The notes: a model not told the origin generated them from the sequence alone. A stretch of 64,000 bases of DNA from Epiperipatus broadwayi (GCA_028023455.1 JAQFVV010000023.1:372001-436000), one strand, 5' to 3'. Counted from the first letter of the stretch, positions 12,886-25,549 are shown. A program made the numbers and translations.

Positions 12886-14424
12886 AAAGTAATTTGTTTG
12901 TCTATTTGTTATTTTATATATACCTTAGACAATAATGGAAAATAGTTTTAAAAAATAATAAAGCTTTTTAAAATGTTAAAAATAATAAAAATTTAAAATA
13001 AGAATATTATTTATTACTAAAAAAAACTCATATTCGAAAAAGAAAAACACTGTTATTGCATATTTATTTTCTCAAATTTAGTTGTACATGTTTTTATCAT
13101 TACGCATATTATTGAATAAAAAATACCGTTTTGATTTTTGTTTTCTATGTTAAATCCATTAAAAGCATCCATCAAAGTTGCTATCATTCTGCATATATTA
13201 GTCTTTGCAACTGGGCAATTGTATTTTATTAGCAGATAAGAAGTTACATATGTTGATCAAAAGTGTAAGTAAAACATAGTAAGGTTTAATGTGAATAAAT
13301 TTTTGAACAACAATAATCAGATATAATGAAAAGTGCTCTGTGGAAAAAATATAAAAAAAGTAGTGAAAAACACTAGGCATATTTAAGAGTCAAATGATGA
13401 ATTAATAGAAGGAGAATTAGGAAGAATATATTAACCGAATTTTGGAAAAAGAAAAAAGATAGAAAAATAAGTTGCTAAATGATCTTTAAAAAAAAAGTAG
13501 CTATAAATAATTGTGAAAGTAAAAGATAAGAAGGATTCTCATATAATGATCTGGTTTAAGATATAGAACCTGCCTTTTGTAAGATAACTTCTGATAAGAA
13601 TGACTTTGTATATAAATGTGTGTATATACATAAAACATTATATAATAAATAGTAGTCATTCGATTTATTTTGAATTAATAAAAACCATATATTCAACACT
13701 TTTTATCATGTTAGAATTTTTCAATAATTATATTAATAGATATTTAATTTTAAAATTTTATTTTATTTATGTTAAAAATTATGGCTGTTTTATTTGATAT
13801 TTTAAGAAAATCTGCCACAATTGATAAAGTGACCCTATATTTCAAAAGAAATAATAAGATTTTCTTCTCCTTTTTTCCTTCAAATCCCTGATAGGCAGTG
13901 ATAAACTGCCTTTAATCAGTCCCATGATTAAAAGTGACAGCAATCTATCTTAAAGGTAGTTTTCATCAATATTGCAATGTCATATATATTTACATTTACC
14001 ATATATATGTGAAGTCATTATTCTTTCAATAAAAAAAAAAATCAATATTTTTTCTTTTCTTTTAATTCTATCTTTGTGTGTGTGTGGTATTAAATTCTCC
14101 ACCATAAGATTGGTGAAGATAATTAAGAAAAAATGCTGCGACAATTAATAATAATTGATCATCATAAACTGGGTTATCATTGCTTGCCAGCTCAGTCCTT
14201 TAACATACTTTATATTACTGTTTTGGTACTAAAATTAAATTATAAATTTTAATGAGTCCATTATGACAATAAATTGATTGTCATTATGCCAGCCTACAAT
14301 GCCCATGATTATAAGTTTCAAGTTCAGAAAGTAATCGAAAAATTTTAAAGAATTTCTAAATTTGTTCATATGTTTTTCCAATAACTAGTCTTTGGTCAAA
14401 TCACAAATATCTTAACATTAGATG
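12886..14424. other. AT-rich gap; no gene recognised
   Basis: Only A/T runs and a short GT run (about 14076-14087) are visible. No protein or RNA gene can be supported. Confidence 0.4.
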
Positions 14425-14799
14425 CTTTATGAGGTAATTTTCTCATCCCTGGTGTTCGCCGCGGGATGGTGTTGATGCTAATCAAAAACATATATATATA
14501 TAACGATTCCGGGCCGGACCTGTGATTGATTTGATATAAAAAGATCTGATTTAGATTTGTAATAAAATATTCTAGTAACTAATACTATATGATGTTAGTC
14601 TTTCATTTTTGTAAATGTTTATTAATCTTATATTGTTTTTTAGTTTGTGTGTGTCTCTTTAAAGTTATGGTGTTTTTCTAATTTTTTTTTGACTTTATGT
14701 GTGTCTTTTTAAAGTTATGGATTTTTTTTTCAAGAGTAAATAAATAATTTTTATTAAAAAGCAATACGTAATTATAAATCTATAAAAAGTAATGTAATT

Positions 14800-14855
14800 T
14801 ATACAACATTTACTATTATTATTTTGTATGTTTTAATTATACACATACATCACTA
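14800..14855 (-). repeat. Inverted scrap of the LTR start
   Basis: This is an approximate reverse complement of the first 60 bp of the LTR beginning at 14974: ACAACATTTACTATTATTAT followed by an AATTATACACATACAT block. It lies 120 bp upstream of the LTR in opposite orientation, with a pol-like tail between them. Confidence 0.65.
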
Positions 14856-14859
14856 CAAA

Positions 14860-14950
14860 TGGAAATTAATTCACGGCAACAACTAAAAAGAAAAAGAAAC
14901 CCTCCCAAATATTTAAATGATTCTATGTTAAGTTTGAAGACTAACAAATA
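14860..14950 (+). pseudogene. Gypsy-type pol C-terminal tail
   Basis: A short open frame from ATG at 14860 reads MEINSRQQLKRKRNPPKYL and ends in TAA. The basic, proline-containing ending resembles the tail of Ty3/Gypsy integrases (the RPPxRY-like end). It is followed by a purine tract (TTGGGGGAAG, 14961-14970) and then an LTR beginning TGTTATG, which is the normal order in Gypsy elements. Confidence 0.5.
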
Positions 14951-14973
14951 ATCTTCGAACTTGGGGGAAGTAT

Positions 14974-15788
14974 TGTTATGTAGGTGTATAATTAAAATAC
15001 ACACAAAATAATAATAGTAAATGTTGTAAATGGGGATTTAATATTTAATCGTATGTACGTGTATAATTTGTCGCATATACATATGTGAAGATAAAAATAC
15101 TTTGTTAATTTAAAATCATCTTAGACTTTAATAGCTGTATTATTTTGTAAAACAGCAAGAAAACAAATTCTTTTAGATAGGAAGGTTAATTAACGAAGGA
15201 ACTTTGCAGATAAACAAGATGAATAATTAAAAAAGTAATCGGGCTGCAAAAGGGTAATCAATCAAAGTAAGTAAGTCTAAATCTGCTTTTGCAAGTCAAC
15301 TGGGAGGGATTGATCTGACCAGGACGGACGGACAAGATTTGACCAATCAAATCCAGAAAAAATCAGAACTGGCAAAATGAGTGAAAGAGTAAAGCATCGG
15401 GCACTTACAAACTGGGAGTTCTACCAATGCAGATAAACTGTGAAAGGCACTGAATGCCGCTTATTTAGCACGGTAGCCCCAGAGCGGACTTCTGGCCTCC
15501 AAACGTCTAAGAGTCAGCATATAGGGGGGACTATAAAGTAGGTCACTTAGATCCTTATTTTTATTATTTTGGTATACCTTCGGGTTTGTTGATATAAATG
15601 TATAATGATTGTTTTAATGTATTCATGTAAATATGTATATATTAGTGTATTGTAATTAAATCTGCTTTTCTTATTCTACCGGCATTAGTCTCTGTGATTA
15701 TGATTATTGTATGCATATATAGGCAGGGCAAGGTTGGCTTACTGCATAGATTGTTCGCCAGCGAGTATTATAACTGGCAGACATAACA
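14974..15788 (+). mobile_element. Gypsy-type LTR (815 bp)
   Basis: Starts TGTTATG at 14974 just after a polypurine tract and ends CATAACA at 15788, a matched inverted pair usual for Ty3/Gypsy LTRs. A CCAAT-like GACCAATCAAA lies at about 15338-15348, and a TATA box GACTATAAAG at about 15528-15537. No 5' LTR partner was found. The LTR sits inside the Merlin element and interrupts its transposase: transposase sequence starts directly at its right edge (GATCT at 15789). Confidence 0.7.
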
Positions 15789-15945
15789 GATCTTTATTAG
15801 CATCAATTCACATTTCCTCACCACAAAGACACTTTTTCTGTTTCAACAGGATATTTTTATTTTGCAAATACACCACAGCGCTGGTTTCAGTTGATGGCAA
15901 TTCCCACAGCTTCAAATACTCCAAGATAGAGGCGGTGGTAACCAT
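15789..15945 (-). pseudogene. Merlin-like transposase, N-terminal remnant
   Basis: On the minus strand from an ATG at 15945, the frame includes ILEYLKLWELPST and LLKQKKCLCGEEM. This fits the start of Merlin (IS1016/ISXO2-like) transposases, where a short helical region is followed by a CxxC-type zinc-binding motif and a methionine. It stops right after GEEM and is cut by the LTR at 15788, so the catalytic DDE part is missing. Upstream in the same frame the sequence stays open to 15990. Confidence 0.5.
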
Positions 15946-16517
15946 CTTACTTGTTCTTGAACGAATTCTCACGAGAACATTATCTGTCACGTGATTGTCA
16001 AATAAATGCTAGCTTGTACCCTTTCAAATAACTTTTTGAGGGTTACCCATTCCTCATGGAAGCTTCACGTCATTATTAATAAACTTACAACACTAAATTA
16101 AGTTACAGCACATTAAAAAAAAATATGTCTAATCAAATTTTAAAAAAACTACGACTGGCTCAAATACTCACTCTCACACAAAACTACAGAGAAAATAGAT
16201 ATTCTCCTATTACGAGAAAATGAATTAAAAAAAAACTACCGGCAGCCAATAAAGGCATTTCTCTTTGCTTTTAGCATAGAAAAAAGCCATAACCGGCAGC
16301 CATCGGGAACTCTTTCTGTGTTTTATCTAAGTCTCTTTGTGTTGGCTTCTGTCTCCGCCCAACATAACATGAGGACTCTTTTTTTTTTGCATTTTAAAGT
16401 AGAAAATTTCCTCTTTTGTTGGGTGAATGCTGGTGAAACGATATATTTCTAGGAATTGACCTAGAAATAGCGACATCTCGAGGCGAACACCAGGGATGAG
16501 AAAACAACCCTTTATGA

Positions 16518-18028
16518 ACACCTAACTTTTTTTAAATGATTATAAAATTCTCTTTAATTCCAAATGTTTTAACATTATGAACAAATCAACATTATCAAGA
16601 GAGAAATAATGTAAGGCAATTCTGAAACGACAACTGATGAATATGATTAGCTCCTGATATATCACAGTTGCAACAGCTACTGTTTTCATAACAGACAAAC
16701 CAAAAATTCATGTTAACTAAACTATATACAAATGTACAAAAACAGTATGTTTATGTACTTGCTATAAAATTTCATATCCATTATCTTTAATATTAAAATA
16801 ATAATCAATTGAGTTATTTCTCAGAAGTTCATAAGAAGTTCAAGTACTAAAAGTGGTACCACTGGGCCACTATCCATAGACCTTGACCCAAGAGTCTGAC
16901 TTCCACTTATCTCTATACCAAGCTATGCTGAACATCTTTATTGTCAATATTATTATAATTATAAAAAAATATTAACAATAATAAAAGGTTTTTCCTTTAA
17001 TTTTGTTTTAACTAGTTAAAACTATTTCATTTAATTTTTTCCACATCTCGAAGAAAAATGGTATTACCATTAAAAGTCTTATTTACAATGACCAAGCAAT
17101 TGCTATATATATATATTTATCACTTTTATCCCAAAAACCTAGAACTATTAAATATTATTTTTCAAAACTGGAATGTACTAAAGAACTTAATGAAAATGAA
17201 TGATTAATTACCCATCCCCCAAAAAAAAATTAAGAGAAAATATGTAAGAGAAAATTACTTCTATCAAATAGGTTAACCATAAAATATATTTTCATCAATA
17301 GTTTGCCTGCAAAGTCCTAACATTTCAATTTACTAATCAAAGCTATTACAGGAAAAAATAACAATAAATTTATTATAATTTCAATAAAATTAAATAGAGT
17401 CCTATCTGGGAAATTCAAAGTTTAATATTATTTATCTCTTCAAATAATTGAATAAAACCATGAATAAAGTCAGATATTCTACAGTGATATCGCCACACAA
17501 ACTCAAATATATATTATTATTCTAATTATCTATTTCTAAAGCGCTTTTTGAAGGAGCTATGCCTTCATTTTCAAAGCTATAATTCAATAATTTAATTTCT
17601 AAATGAGATAGTAATAAAACATTCTACTAATGGAATGGAAAACATACAAATTTTATATAAAAACAAAATAAAACACAATGTGATACTGTTATAAAAAATT
17701 ATACATGTTAATCTATGATTCAACTTAGTTCAAATAATTATGTGCCAACTTTTTGGATAATTATTAAATTCCATTGCATTGAAAAGTTTCTTACAGAAGA
17801 GACCGTTATTTGCAAACTTTCTAAACTTCAATATTTGATCTTTAAGTTGCAAAATTTTTATTTATTGCTTACAAAATCAAAAATCAACATCACAAATAGA
17901 AAAAATTAAATTTCTTGTTCACAATGTTTCCACCGTTTACTGTGGCCTTTTTCAAGGATGTAAATAATATAATGCAAATATAAATGTTCTATTATATGCC
18001 TTTCTTTCGAGAATGAGAGATAAAAAGA
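16518..18028. other. AT-rich gap
   Basis: A perfect tRNA-type box A on the minus strand (TGGCCCAGTGG, about 16860-16870) lacks a box B at the right distance. Otherwise nothing was recognised. Confidence 0.4.
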
Positions 18029-18632
18029 TATACACCTGGGTCTCCTTTTATGCGGTAGATAGGTTCCTCAAAAAATGCACACAAAAGAAATCGCACAAAA
18101 ATAAACGTAACTTACCTTGAAAAATGGGGAATAGGTTCTGTAATTTTCAAAATCAGTATAACAGCAAAGCAACAAGGAAAAATTACTTTAAAATTCACAT
18201 TAAAAAACTAAGGAAATAAAGTATGATTAATAAAAAATTTCAAATATTTGAAAAAAAATTAATAAAAGACAAACTTTTTTTACTTTTTTTATTAACTACA
18301 GCATTAATTTTACATTTTTTCATACATATTTTAATCATTACCGCGTTCGTTTGTGAACTAATAAGAAATCAGATGTGATGTACAACTAGCGCCACTTTCA
18401 GTCTTGTGTTATGTTAATGGTTTTCTGTTTTTATATTTAAAAAATGAGATCACAATCAAAACAAAAAGGTTATACATTATCATTAGAAAGATTATTTTCA
18501 GTTTACAAAATCAATAAAATCTTTGTTATTATTTATTTTAAAAATCTAAAAAAACATTTATTTCTGTTAATATCTAACAAAATACGTTTTAAAAGTTTAA
18601 AATTTTTTAATATTTATTGCGATATTTTTATA

Positions 18633-20520
18633 CATAGTGGTCGGTCCCCGCCCCTTCCAACTATTATATGTGCCTAAATGTTAGTTATTCGTTTTGTGGT
18701 AAAAGTTGTTAAGGTTACAGTAAATTTTATTTTAAATAAATTTCATTCTATTGTCAAAATTGCTAACCGTTACAAACATATATATCATCTAGGTATATAT
18801 GAGTAATGCAAAATTCTGCTGAGATAAAGCTATTCATTGTAAAATAATAATATATTGTTGTTCAAATTTTATTAAAATATTTAGTATGATTTGATTTTGA
18901 GATGCCCACCAACTTTCTGAAAGAATGTATATTGTAATTAGTGGCCGTTCAAGTCTAATTAAAGTGGCTTTTCTTTCTTGCTTTTTAATTAATAGATTCC
19001 ACTTAAAGTAAGAAAGTTGGGTAAAAATGAAGTTATTTTTAGAACGTGTTGCTTTGAAACAAAGGGCGGGGAGGCTATCAAGATCTCAGATCATACAAAC
19101 AATGGAGGGTAGCGTCAGAGAAAGTATAAATAGTAGGGAGAACAAAAGAGATGATTATTCAGACTTTTCCTTTTGAAGGAGTCATTTGATTCTGTTTTGC
19201 TTGTGAAGGCGATTTATTAAGTTTTTCTGCTGTTTTATTTCCAAGCTTTGGAAAGTGCATTCAGTTTCTCTTGGGAGAAACCCAGTTGCTTCACATTAGC
19301 TTGTGCTACAAATAAAAATATATACAGCGTCATTTTCAAACAATGGAGAAGTTGGAACCGCTCCAGTTAAACCAACCGTATTTTGAGGAAAATGGATATG
19401 CTGGCTAGGCAAATCATAGCTTGCCTATCCCGAGGTTCCTAAATACCATCCAAAATGCCTTAACATCCAATCAATAACCATATGAACTCTATGCCGTGTC
19501 TGGAGAACTTTTCATGGAAGCCATACTCATATTTTCATTGTCCGGACAAACACCTATCGTCGGTCGGATCAAGCCAGGGGTGGCTCGAAAAGGCGTATGT
19601 ATCTACTATATTAAACTATCTCGTATGCTACTTTTGATTCAGATTGTTTTATTGTTGTATTGAAATATATGTCTTTACTATGTAAACATTTTATGAATTA
19701 ACCTTAAATATATTTTGGGATCATCTAGCTATATGTAACCTTTTTACCTTGCTATTCTTCTTATAATTGTAAATATTTAGTATTTGTTGGGTTAAATTTA
19801 ATAGTTAATTTTTGTCATTTGAAATTCTTTAATTTTATTTATGTTGTTAATTAAATCCAAGTCAGTTTCTTTTGTGTCCAACTTGATCTCTTTGATAACA
19901 CCTCTTTTTGTCGCATTAGCTTATCAGTATATTTGATTTAGCTATATAGTTCTAAGTCAATTTTAAACAGGTTTTAGGAAAGATAAGAATGTTTGGAAAG
20001 GTTTTATGATCTATCGTACTTTATCGAGAAGATAGTTGGAATTTTTTAATAAAATTGGGAGAAAAGAATTTGAGCAAACCTATTAACCTGTTTTCTTTTT
20101 ATTGTCTAATTAGTTTGTTGATAGTTGAGGGGAATAGGGAGGCCATTAAAGCTTTATTATATTTTAAAGCAGTAATTAAAATTATTTAATTATCAAAACT
20201 TGAGTTTCTTAGTTATATTAAATGTTTATTTTACTTTTCAATGATCAAATAAGAAAACAAAAATCTTTTTATGTACTTTACCATTTAGCTTTTAGTTTTA
20301 GGATTTCCGTATGTCTCTAGTGTTGCTAAGCTTTTGGCGGTTGAAAATAATTTAGGTGGCTCAGATGGTGTTGTTGGTTCGTGAATTAGCCCGAGAATAG
20401 GCGAAATAGGGCAGAGGTTATTATATTCTTTATTTAATATTTCGCGTATAGTGGCCTCGAGGTACTTTCGCTTAGGACTCGAACTAGGTTAAACCAGCAT
20501 ACATAATCTGACTGTCACAG
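18633..20520 (+). mobile_element. 1.9-kb insert nested in Tigger-like copy 1
   Basis: This block is absent from the paralogous Tigger-like copy, where about 7 bases stand in its place between two TATA tetranucleotides. It is GC-richer than its host. It carries a TATA promoter (19120) and, downstream, a frame starting ATG at about 19343 with LQLNQPYFEENGYAG, then NHSLPIPRFLNTIQ, then LYAVSGELFMEAILIF and GRIKPGVARKG. This frame is interrupted by two stops and ends at a donor-like GTATGT. A second protein-like stretch (FPYVSSVAKLLAVENN) follows an AG near 20304. It could be an LTR-retroelement remnant or a retrocopied gene; I do not recognise the protein. Confidence 0.45.
19118..19165 (+). promoter_or_regulatory. 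TATA-type Pol II promoter in the nested insert
   Basis: AGTATAAATAGTAGGG at about 19123 is a strong TATA box. An initiator-like TTCAGACT lies about 35 bp further on. A polyadenylation-like AATAAA follows at about 19310, as in the U3-R part of an LTR. Confidence 0.45.
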
Positions 20521-20796
20521 TATAAATCTATTATTATTACTTACTCATTAGTAGGTTATTTACATAGAAGCTAAGATTCTAAATACAGCTTCGGGTCATA
20601 TTCACATTAGCTGCTAATATAACGTTATATTTTTGAAAAGAAAAAAAAAGTATTTCAAATCAAAATAAGTTATTAATAATTTAAATCTCTTGATATCTAA
20701 TAAATATAGTGAAATATGAAAGATATTAAGAAGAAACATGAATCGCCTAACTTCAAAATCGCATTAAAATAATCCGCATAAAACGAGACCCAGGTA

Positions 20797-22994
20797 TATA
20801 GTACTTTTGTACTACTATTTTATATTGTTTAAATCACTGAAAATGGCCATAATAAACAGGTGAAACATTGAGATCTACAAATAATGACTTTTTATATTTA
20901 AATTCAAATTGAAGTAACAACCTTTTTTGTTTGTATTATTAATTTTTGATTCAGGAGACAATAAATAAGAGCTGTTTTTAAAAAAACAGTGTATGGAACT
21001 TTATTTTTGAATATATAAATTGAATCAAGTTCAATAATATATATAAAATTTCATTAACCAAGTTATTTTAAATCTAAATTTTAATGCATGACAACATGAT
21101 TAAATTTATTTTCAAAAAAAGGAAAAAATATTTGCTTAATATTTAATATTCATTTACATTTATGAGAATGATTATAGAATGTAAACATGTTTAAATCCTA
21201 TATAATGGATTATGTGTCTGAGAATAAAGATCATTATCAGTAAAGGTATTGTAGAGAAATCCTTTATATTGAGTAATATTTATGAATGAAAATGTGGAAT
21301 TAAAATGAGATATGTGAACAATACCCAATGTTAAAACAAGATAAATATAAAATAAAATGGATAAAAAAAATACCTAGAAATAAAGTTATAAACTAAACTT
21401 GAATTAAATATTGAAAAAAAAAGTTATTAAAGATATCTTTTTATATATATATATATTAAAGATATCACTTGTTTTTATTACTGACATTTTTAGTGGTAAA
21501 TGGTTCATTTATATATAATTGACTGCAAATTCTTTACATTATTATTTTGCCAAGATAAAAGAATATTAAATTCTGAAATTACATGCATAATATAAGCAAT
21601 AGCAGATCTTATTTGACAGAAAAGTTAAATTTATAATGCTTAAAAGGGTATCTCTCAAAATAGCATATATGTATATGATAATATTTATGAAGGGTAATAA
21701 TCTTTAAATATGCATATTATAAGAATCCATTAAAAATCAGGTTTTCTAAAATCATTTTTAATAAATTTGCAAATAATGCTCTATGGCATTAATAAGTATT
21801 ATTGTATATTCTCATCACTACTGAAATGAATAATGTCATTCATTTCATGGTCAGCCATGCGATCTTCCACAGAGCAGTGAGCTGATTTCCAGTTGTAAAA
21901 ATAGTTAATAAATAGTATTACAAATAAATAGTATTATTTATAAATAGTATTATAAAATTTTAAATAAACCTATATAAAATAAATGTCTTACAATAAAGTA
22001 TTAAAAGTAATAATAATAGTTATTAAAAATCATTTAAAATCAATTATAAATAATCTAATAGGCTTTGTTATAAGTGATTAAATTTAAGTGAAACTAAATA
22101 ATAAATTGTATAATCTATGCTGAAACAGTTTCTCTTATCAAAAATTAAAAAAATGTATATCTACAATTATGCTGGCAGGACTGTATTGCAAAACAAAGGT
22201 TAACTAAAAAGAAAAAAAAACTACCTAAACTTCAAATAATTCCAAGAACACATTTTAGATAGTACTGTACATCAAAAGAGAAGAATAGGAAGCTGATACA
22301 GAATAGCATAATGACTTGGAAAAGAAAAGTAATATTCAATTAATGCATGCGATTGAGGAAAAAATATTAGCTTGCACAAAATCCTCACAGTAAACTGCAG
22401 AATAAAAACTGGCTAAAAAACCTTATGCTAAGATTTGATATTTATACTAAGTAAAAAAAAAAAACTGTTTTGATTAGTCTGATATTTTAAAGTATTAATA
22501 ATTTTAAGTTTTATTGTATGACCTCTTAAAGTATATTAATTATAACTAATTTACTTTTTTTAAAAGTATTTATAATAAAGTAGACTTTTTTTAATTACAT
22601 ATATGATAGTTAAAATTTTATCTCCATTCAAAACAAAGAAGACTTCTTTTCATGTTGAAATTGTCAGCAAATATGTAAAATTAAATAAAATAATCAATAA
22701 TGCAATAGTCATTTTAAATTCATAGAATGTGCACACCTGTAAAAATATATAATGTGAGGTATCCAAGTGTTAGAAATTATGAATGATAATATAATCTTTA
22801 GTTTTAAATTAACCTAAAAGTTATTTTAAATTTGATCGAGTTCATTTGTATGTTTTAGAACTTGTAATATAAATGTAGTTATTTAGAACACTGTTGAATG
22901 ATTAAAGTATATTATATCTATATGGTGAATTTATTCATGGTTTTGTTTTGTAAATTTGAGTTCAGATTCAAAAAGAACCACCTTATCTAATTAA
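20797..22994. other. AT-rich gap
   Basis: A small hairpin (TTAAAGATATC around an AT run, about 21427-21467) is visible. No gene was recognised. Confidence 0.4.
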
Positions 22995-23043
22995 ATAGTT
23001 ATTATAAATTTATTAAACGAACATTGATTACGTAGTAATATTT

Positions 23044-23222
23044 ACTGAGGCTATAATCTCAATAATATGCGTATAAAATGCGATAGTAGGGACCTCTACA
23101 GGTGTTTTAACCACAAGCTTATGCCCCTCTTTTCTTCCATAGCGTAAACTTGTGGTTAAAACACCTGTAGAGGTCCCTACTATTGCATTTTGTACGCATA
23201 TTATGGAGGTTATAGCCTCAGT
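23044..23222. mobile_element. MITE-F, copy 2, near-complete foldback
   Basis: Two arms of about 78 bp (from ACTGAGGCTATAATCTC to the complementary GGTTATAGCCTCAGT) surround a 22-bp centre. The centre (CCCCTCTTTTCTTCCATAGCG) is the inverse of the sequence next to the left arm in copy 1, so this copy has collapsed to a hairpin. The left flank (22995-23043) matches the right flank of copy 1 in inverted orientation, and also 57610-57658. Confidence 0.85.
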
Positions 23223-24190
23223 AAATATTAAATAGTTATTATAAAAATGGAATTCAAACCTAAAGTGCTCACTCCTAAAATTATCATTATAAGGAAGATG
23301 TGATATATGTGTGACTAGCTATGACGCTAAACATACAAATAAATGTATTGTATTTGTGAGGGTCAACATGTGTAGGATTATATTCAGGGTGTATTAAAGA
23401 CCAGGGATTTGCTCAACAGCAAGTGTACTCAATCATAGAATTATGTTAATATTATATGTAATTGAAAGATTAATGTTTTAAAATTAATCAAGATAAACCT
23501 TAGATATTTTATAAAAGATCATTTTGTATTTGTTTTCCATCAGATGCTTGAATTAATAGTTAAAAGATAGTTGAGAAATGGCTTATTAAAGAAATCATTA
23601 CCAAACAAATAAATTTAATAAATTAAATTATAAAGATAATCAAATTATAAAGAAAAATTTAAGCACTTAATGAATTTTTATGATGTTTATGGTAAAAGAA
23701 AATTATATATTTTGTGACAATTAAGATACTTTGTAAATAAAATTATTGTTTTATTTGTTTAAATAGTGTGTTGACTTTATATACATAATATTATCTGTCT
23801 ATATATTAATTCCATGTCCATTTCATTGGGAGTAATTCCCTTTCTATATGATTTTCCAGATATTGCAAATAGTGTTATATAGTGGTCATCATCGTCGGAT
23901 ATTAAAGAGAAGTATTTTGAATTATATTAAAATATATAGATATGTGTGTCTATATATTTCGTGAAAATATTGTCAGGTAGTACCCAAATCAATTAAAGTA
24001 AATTAAACTTTAGCAAGATGACATTACATTATATATTAAATAGCCATTTTTGATTAGAGCTGGTTAACATTAATAAAATATATATAAATGATTAAATTAA
24101 AGGGGAATATTATCTTATTTATTATTTATTTAATTAGTATATGGATTTAGAAATTAAGATATAGAAAAATCTATAAAAATTTCAACTAAA
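23223..24190. other. AT-rich gap
   Basis: No gene or named repeat was recognised. Confidence 0.4.
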
Positions 24191-24194
24191 AGAT

Positions 24195-24425
24195 AGACTC
24201 ACTAGTGGCTTTATTAAGTCCTTTCCAATTCCGCCACTGTAGCAATAAATCTGACAGTCATTAATGATGTGATACATATATTGTACTTTTTCACATCTAC
24301 AAAGATCAGTGGTTAATAAATTCCATTTATGAAACAGATGAGGACAGTGATCACAGATTGCCCTGATTCTGTTGATGAGATTCCAATTGCACCTAAGATC
24401 AAATCCAGCTTACTTTGTTGTTGGA
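24195..24425 (-). pseudogene. LINE pol C-terminal fragment with zinc knuckle
   Basis: The minus strand reads WNLINRIRAICDHC, then FHKWNLLTTDLCRC, then HIINDCQIYCYSGG. This matches the end of RTE/Jockey-like pol proteins, which read WNLINRxRTGxG...HKWxxxxxxxCxCGxxxxxxHxxxxCPxxxxxGG. The CxC...H...C ligands are visible. It extends for only about 75 codons, so it is a truncated remnant. The tail region is thought to bind template RNA. Confidence 0.75.
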
Positions 24426-25475
24426 TTTGGAAAAAGAAACTTGTTTTGAATCTCATTTTTTACACTATAATTGTTCAATTGTAGATTCTTGCTCAAACAT
24501 CTAAAATGGTGATATTGATTTGAATTCAGTAGTGAATATATAAAATTCTAAATATACATTTATACTTTTAATTCCAAAATTTTATTTTATTGCAAAGATT
24601 ATTTATTTAAAATTAAGAGTTTAAGTATAATCCCCTCATTGATTTTTCAAGTTTTTTAAGCATGATTATTCTCTTATTCATAAATAAATATATATTTCAC
24701 TTGATGATTACTCCTTTTCCAACCATTATGTTGTCCTCCTTATATAAAATTATAATGTATGGTTATTTATTAATTTGATTGTGTGCATATATATATATGA
24801 TTGAAGCACTAACAAGCTTAGCTAGAGAAAAGGTACAAATTGTTTCCTCCCCCATCCCCATAATATATTTTGTCATTATAAAACTTTTCCCCTCTTTCTT
24901 ATATAAAGAATAAATCATGAACAGTTTGTGTAAAACATTTCAGTAATAACTTCTAGAAAGATTAAATTCAATAGATTTTATTGTTAAATAAAAAATATAA
25001 AAATTTATTTGGATCTTCATAAGCTCATTTCTCACACTATAATTTTTTGATTGTTTGAAGGATTTTTTGATGTTTCTATAACTGGATAACCACAGTAAGT
25101 GATTGGACTTAAAAAGTATTTGTTTGTTTGGTTTGTTTGTTTTCTGTCTGCTTTTTTTCAATTAAAAGGATTGATCTTTTCAATAATGTTTATCACATTC
25201 TTGTAACATTTATATTTTTTTATATTTTTTTTCCCTAAGACACATATTTTTAAAGATTTTTAAAAAATCATATATTTAAAATAAATAATGGAAAAACTAT
25301 GTAAGCACTTGTAAGAAATTTATAATTATCTATGCAGTAATTATTAAAAATATATTTTTCATTATTAAGATATCAGTCTTTCTGTAGTAAAATGTGCAAA
25401 TTTATAAAGGTTCCAATGAATTATTAATGTAAAATAATTTTTCAAAAACTTATCACTATTATCTTTAAAAAAGTA

Positions 25476-25549
<74 letters not shown>
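25476..25549. repeat. (ATA)n microsatellite
   Basis: About 24 uninterrupted trinucleotide units. Confidence 0.97.

Larger units (their letters stand above)
14425..16517. mobile_element. DNA transposon with 28-bp TIRs and 8-bp target duplication, Merlin type
   Basis: The element runs from 14433 to 16509. Its ends are inverted repeats of 28 bp (26 matching), starting GGT and containing CTCATCCCTGGTGTTCGCC at 14442-14460 and its complement at 16482-16500. It is flanked by a perfect 8-bp direct repeat CTTTATGA at 14425-14432 and 16510-16517. A GG start with 8-bp duplications fits Merlin, and the minus strand inside carries a Merlin-like transposase start. A Gypsy-type LTR remnant is nested within. 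The transposase is broken, so the element is dead or was moved by other copies. Confidence 0.75.
18033..20796. mobile_element. Tigger-like DNA transposon, copy 1, with nested insert
   Basis: The left end reads CACCTGGGTCTCCTTTTATG, and the right end is its near-complement (CATAAAACGAGACCCAGGT) ending at 20796. Both ends are flanked by TA, as expected for Tc1/mariner-pogo insertions. The ends and the following GCGG...AGATAGGTTCC...GCACAAAAA pattern resemble Tigger-type termini. Internal sequence is shared with the copy at 46502-47665. Compared with that copy, 18633-20520 is extra. No transposase is recognisable. A short frame (18444-18630, containing LSLERLFSVYKINK) is partly conserved in the other copies. 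Confidence 0.75.

Noticed and set aside
16855-16895. Perfect box A (TGGCCCAGTGG) on the minus strand
   Set aside because: No box B at tRNA or SINE distance and no cloverleaf.
20465-20515. Minus-strand AGTTCGAGTCC resembling box B
   Set aside because: No box A upstream and no anticodon stem; it lies in the 1.9-kb insert and may be chance.
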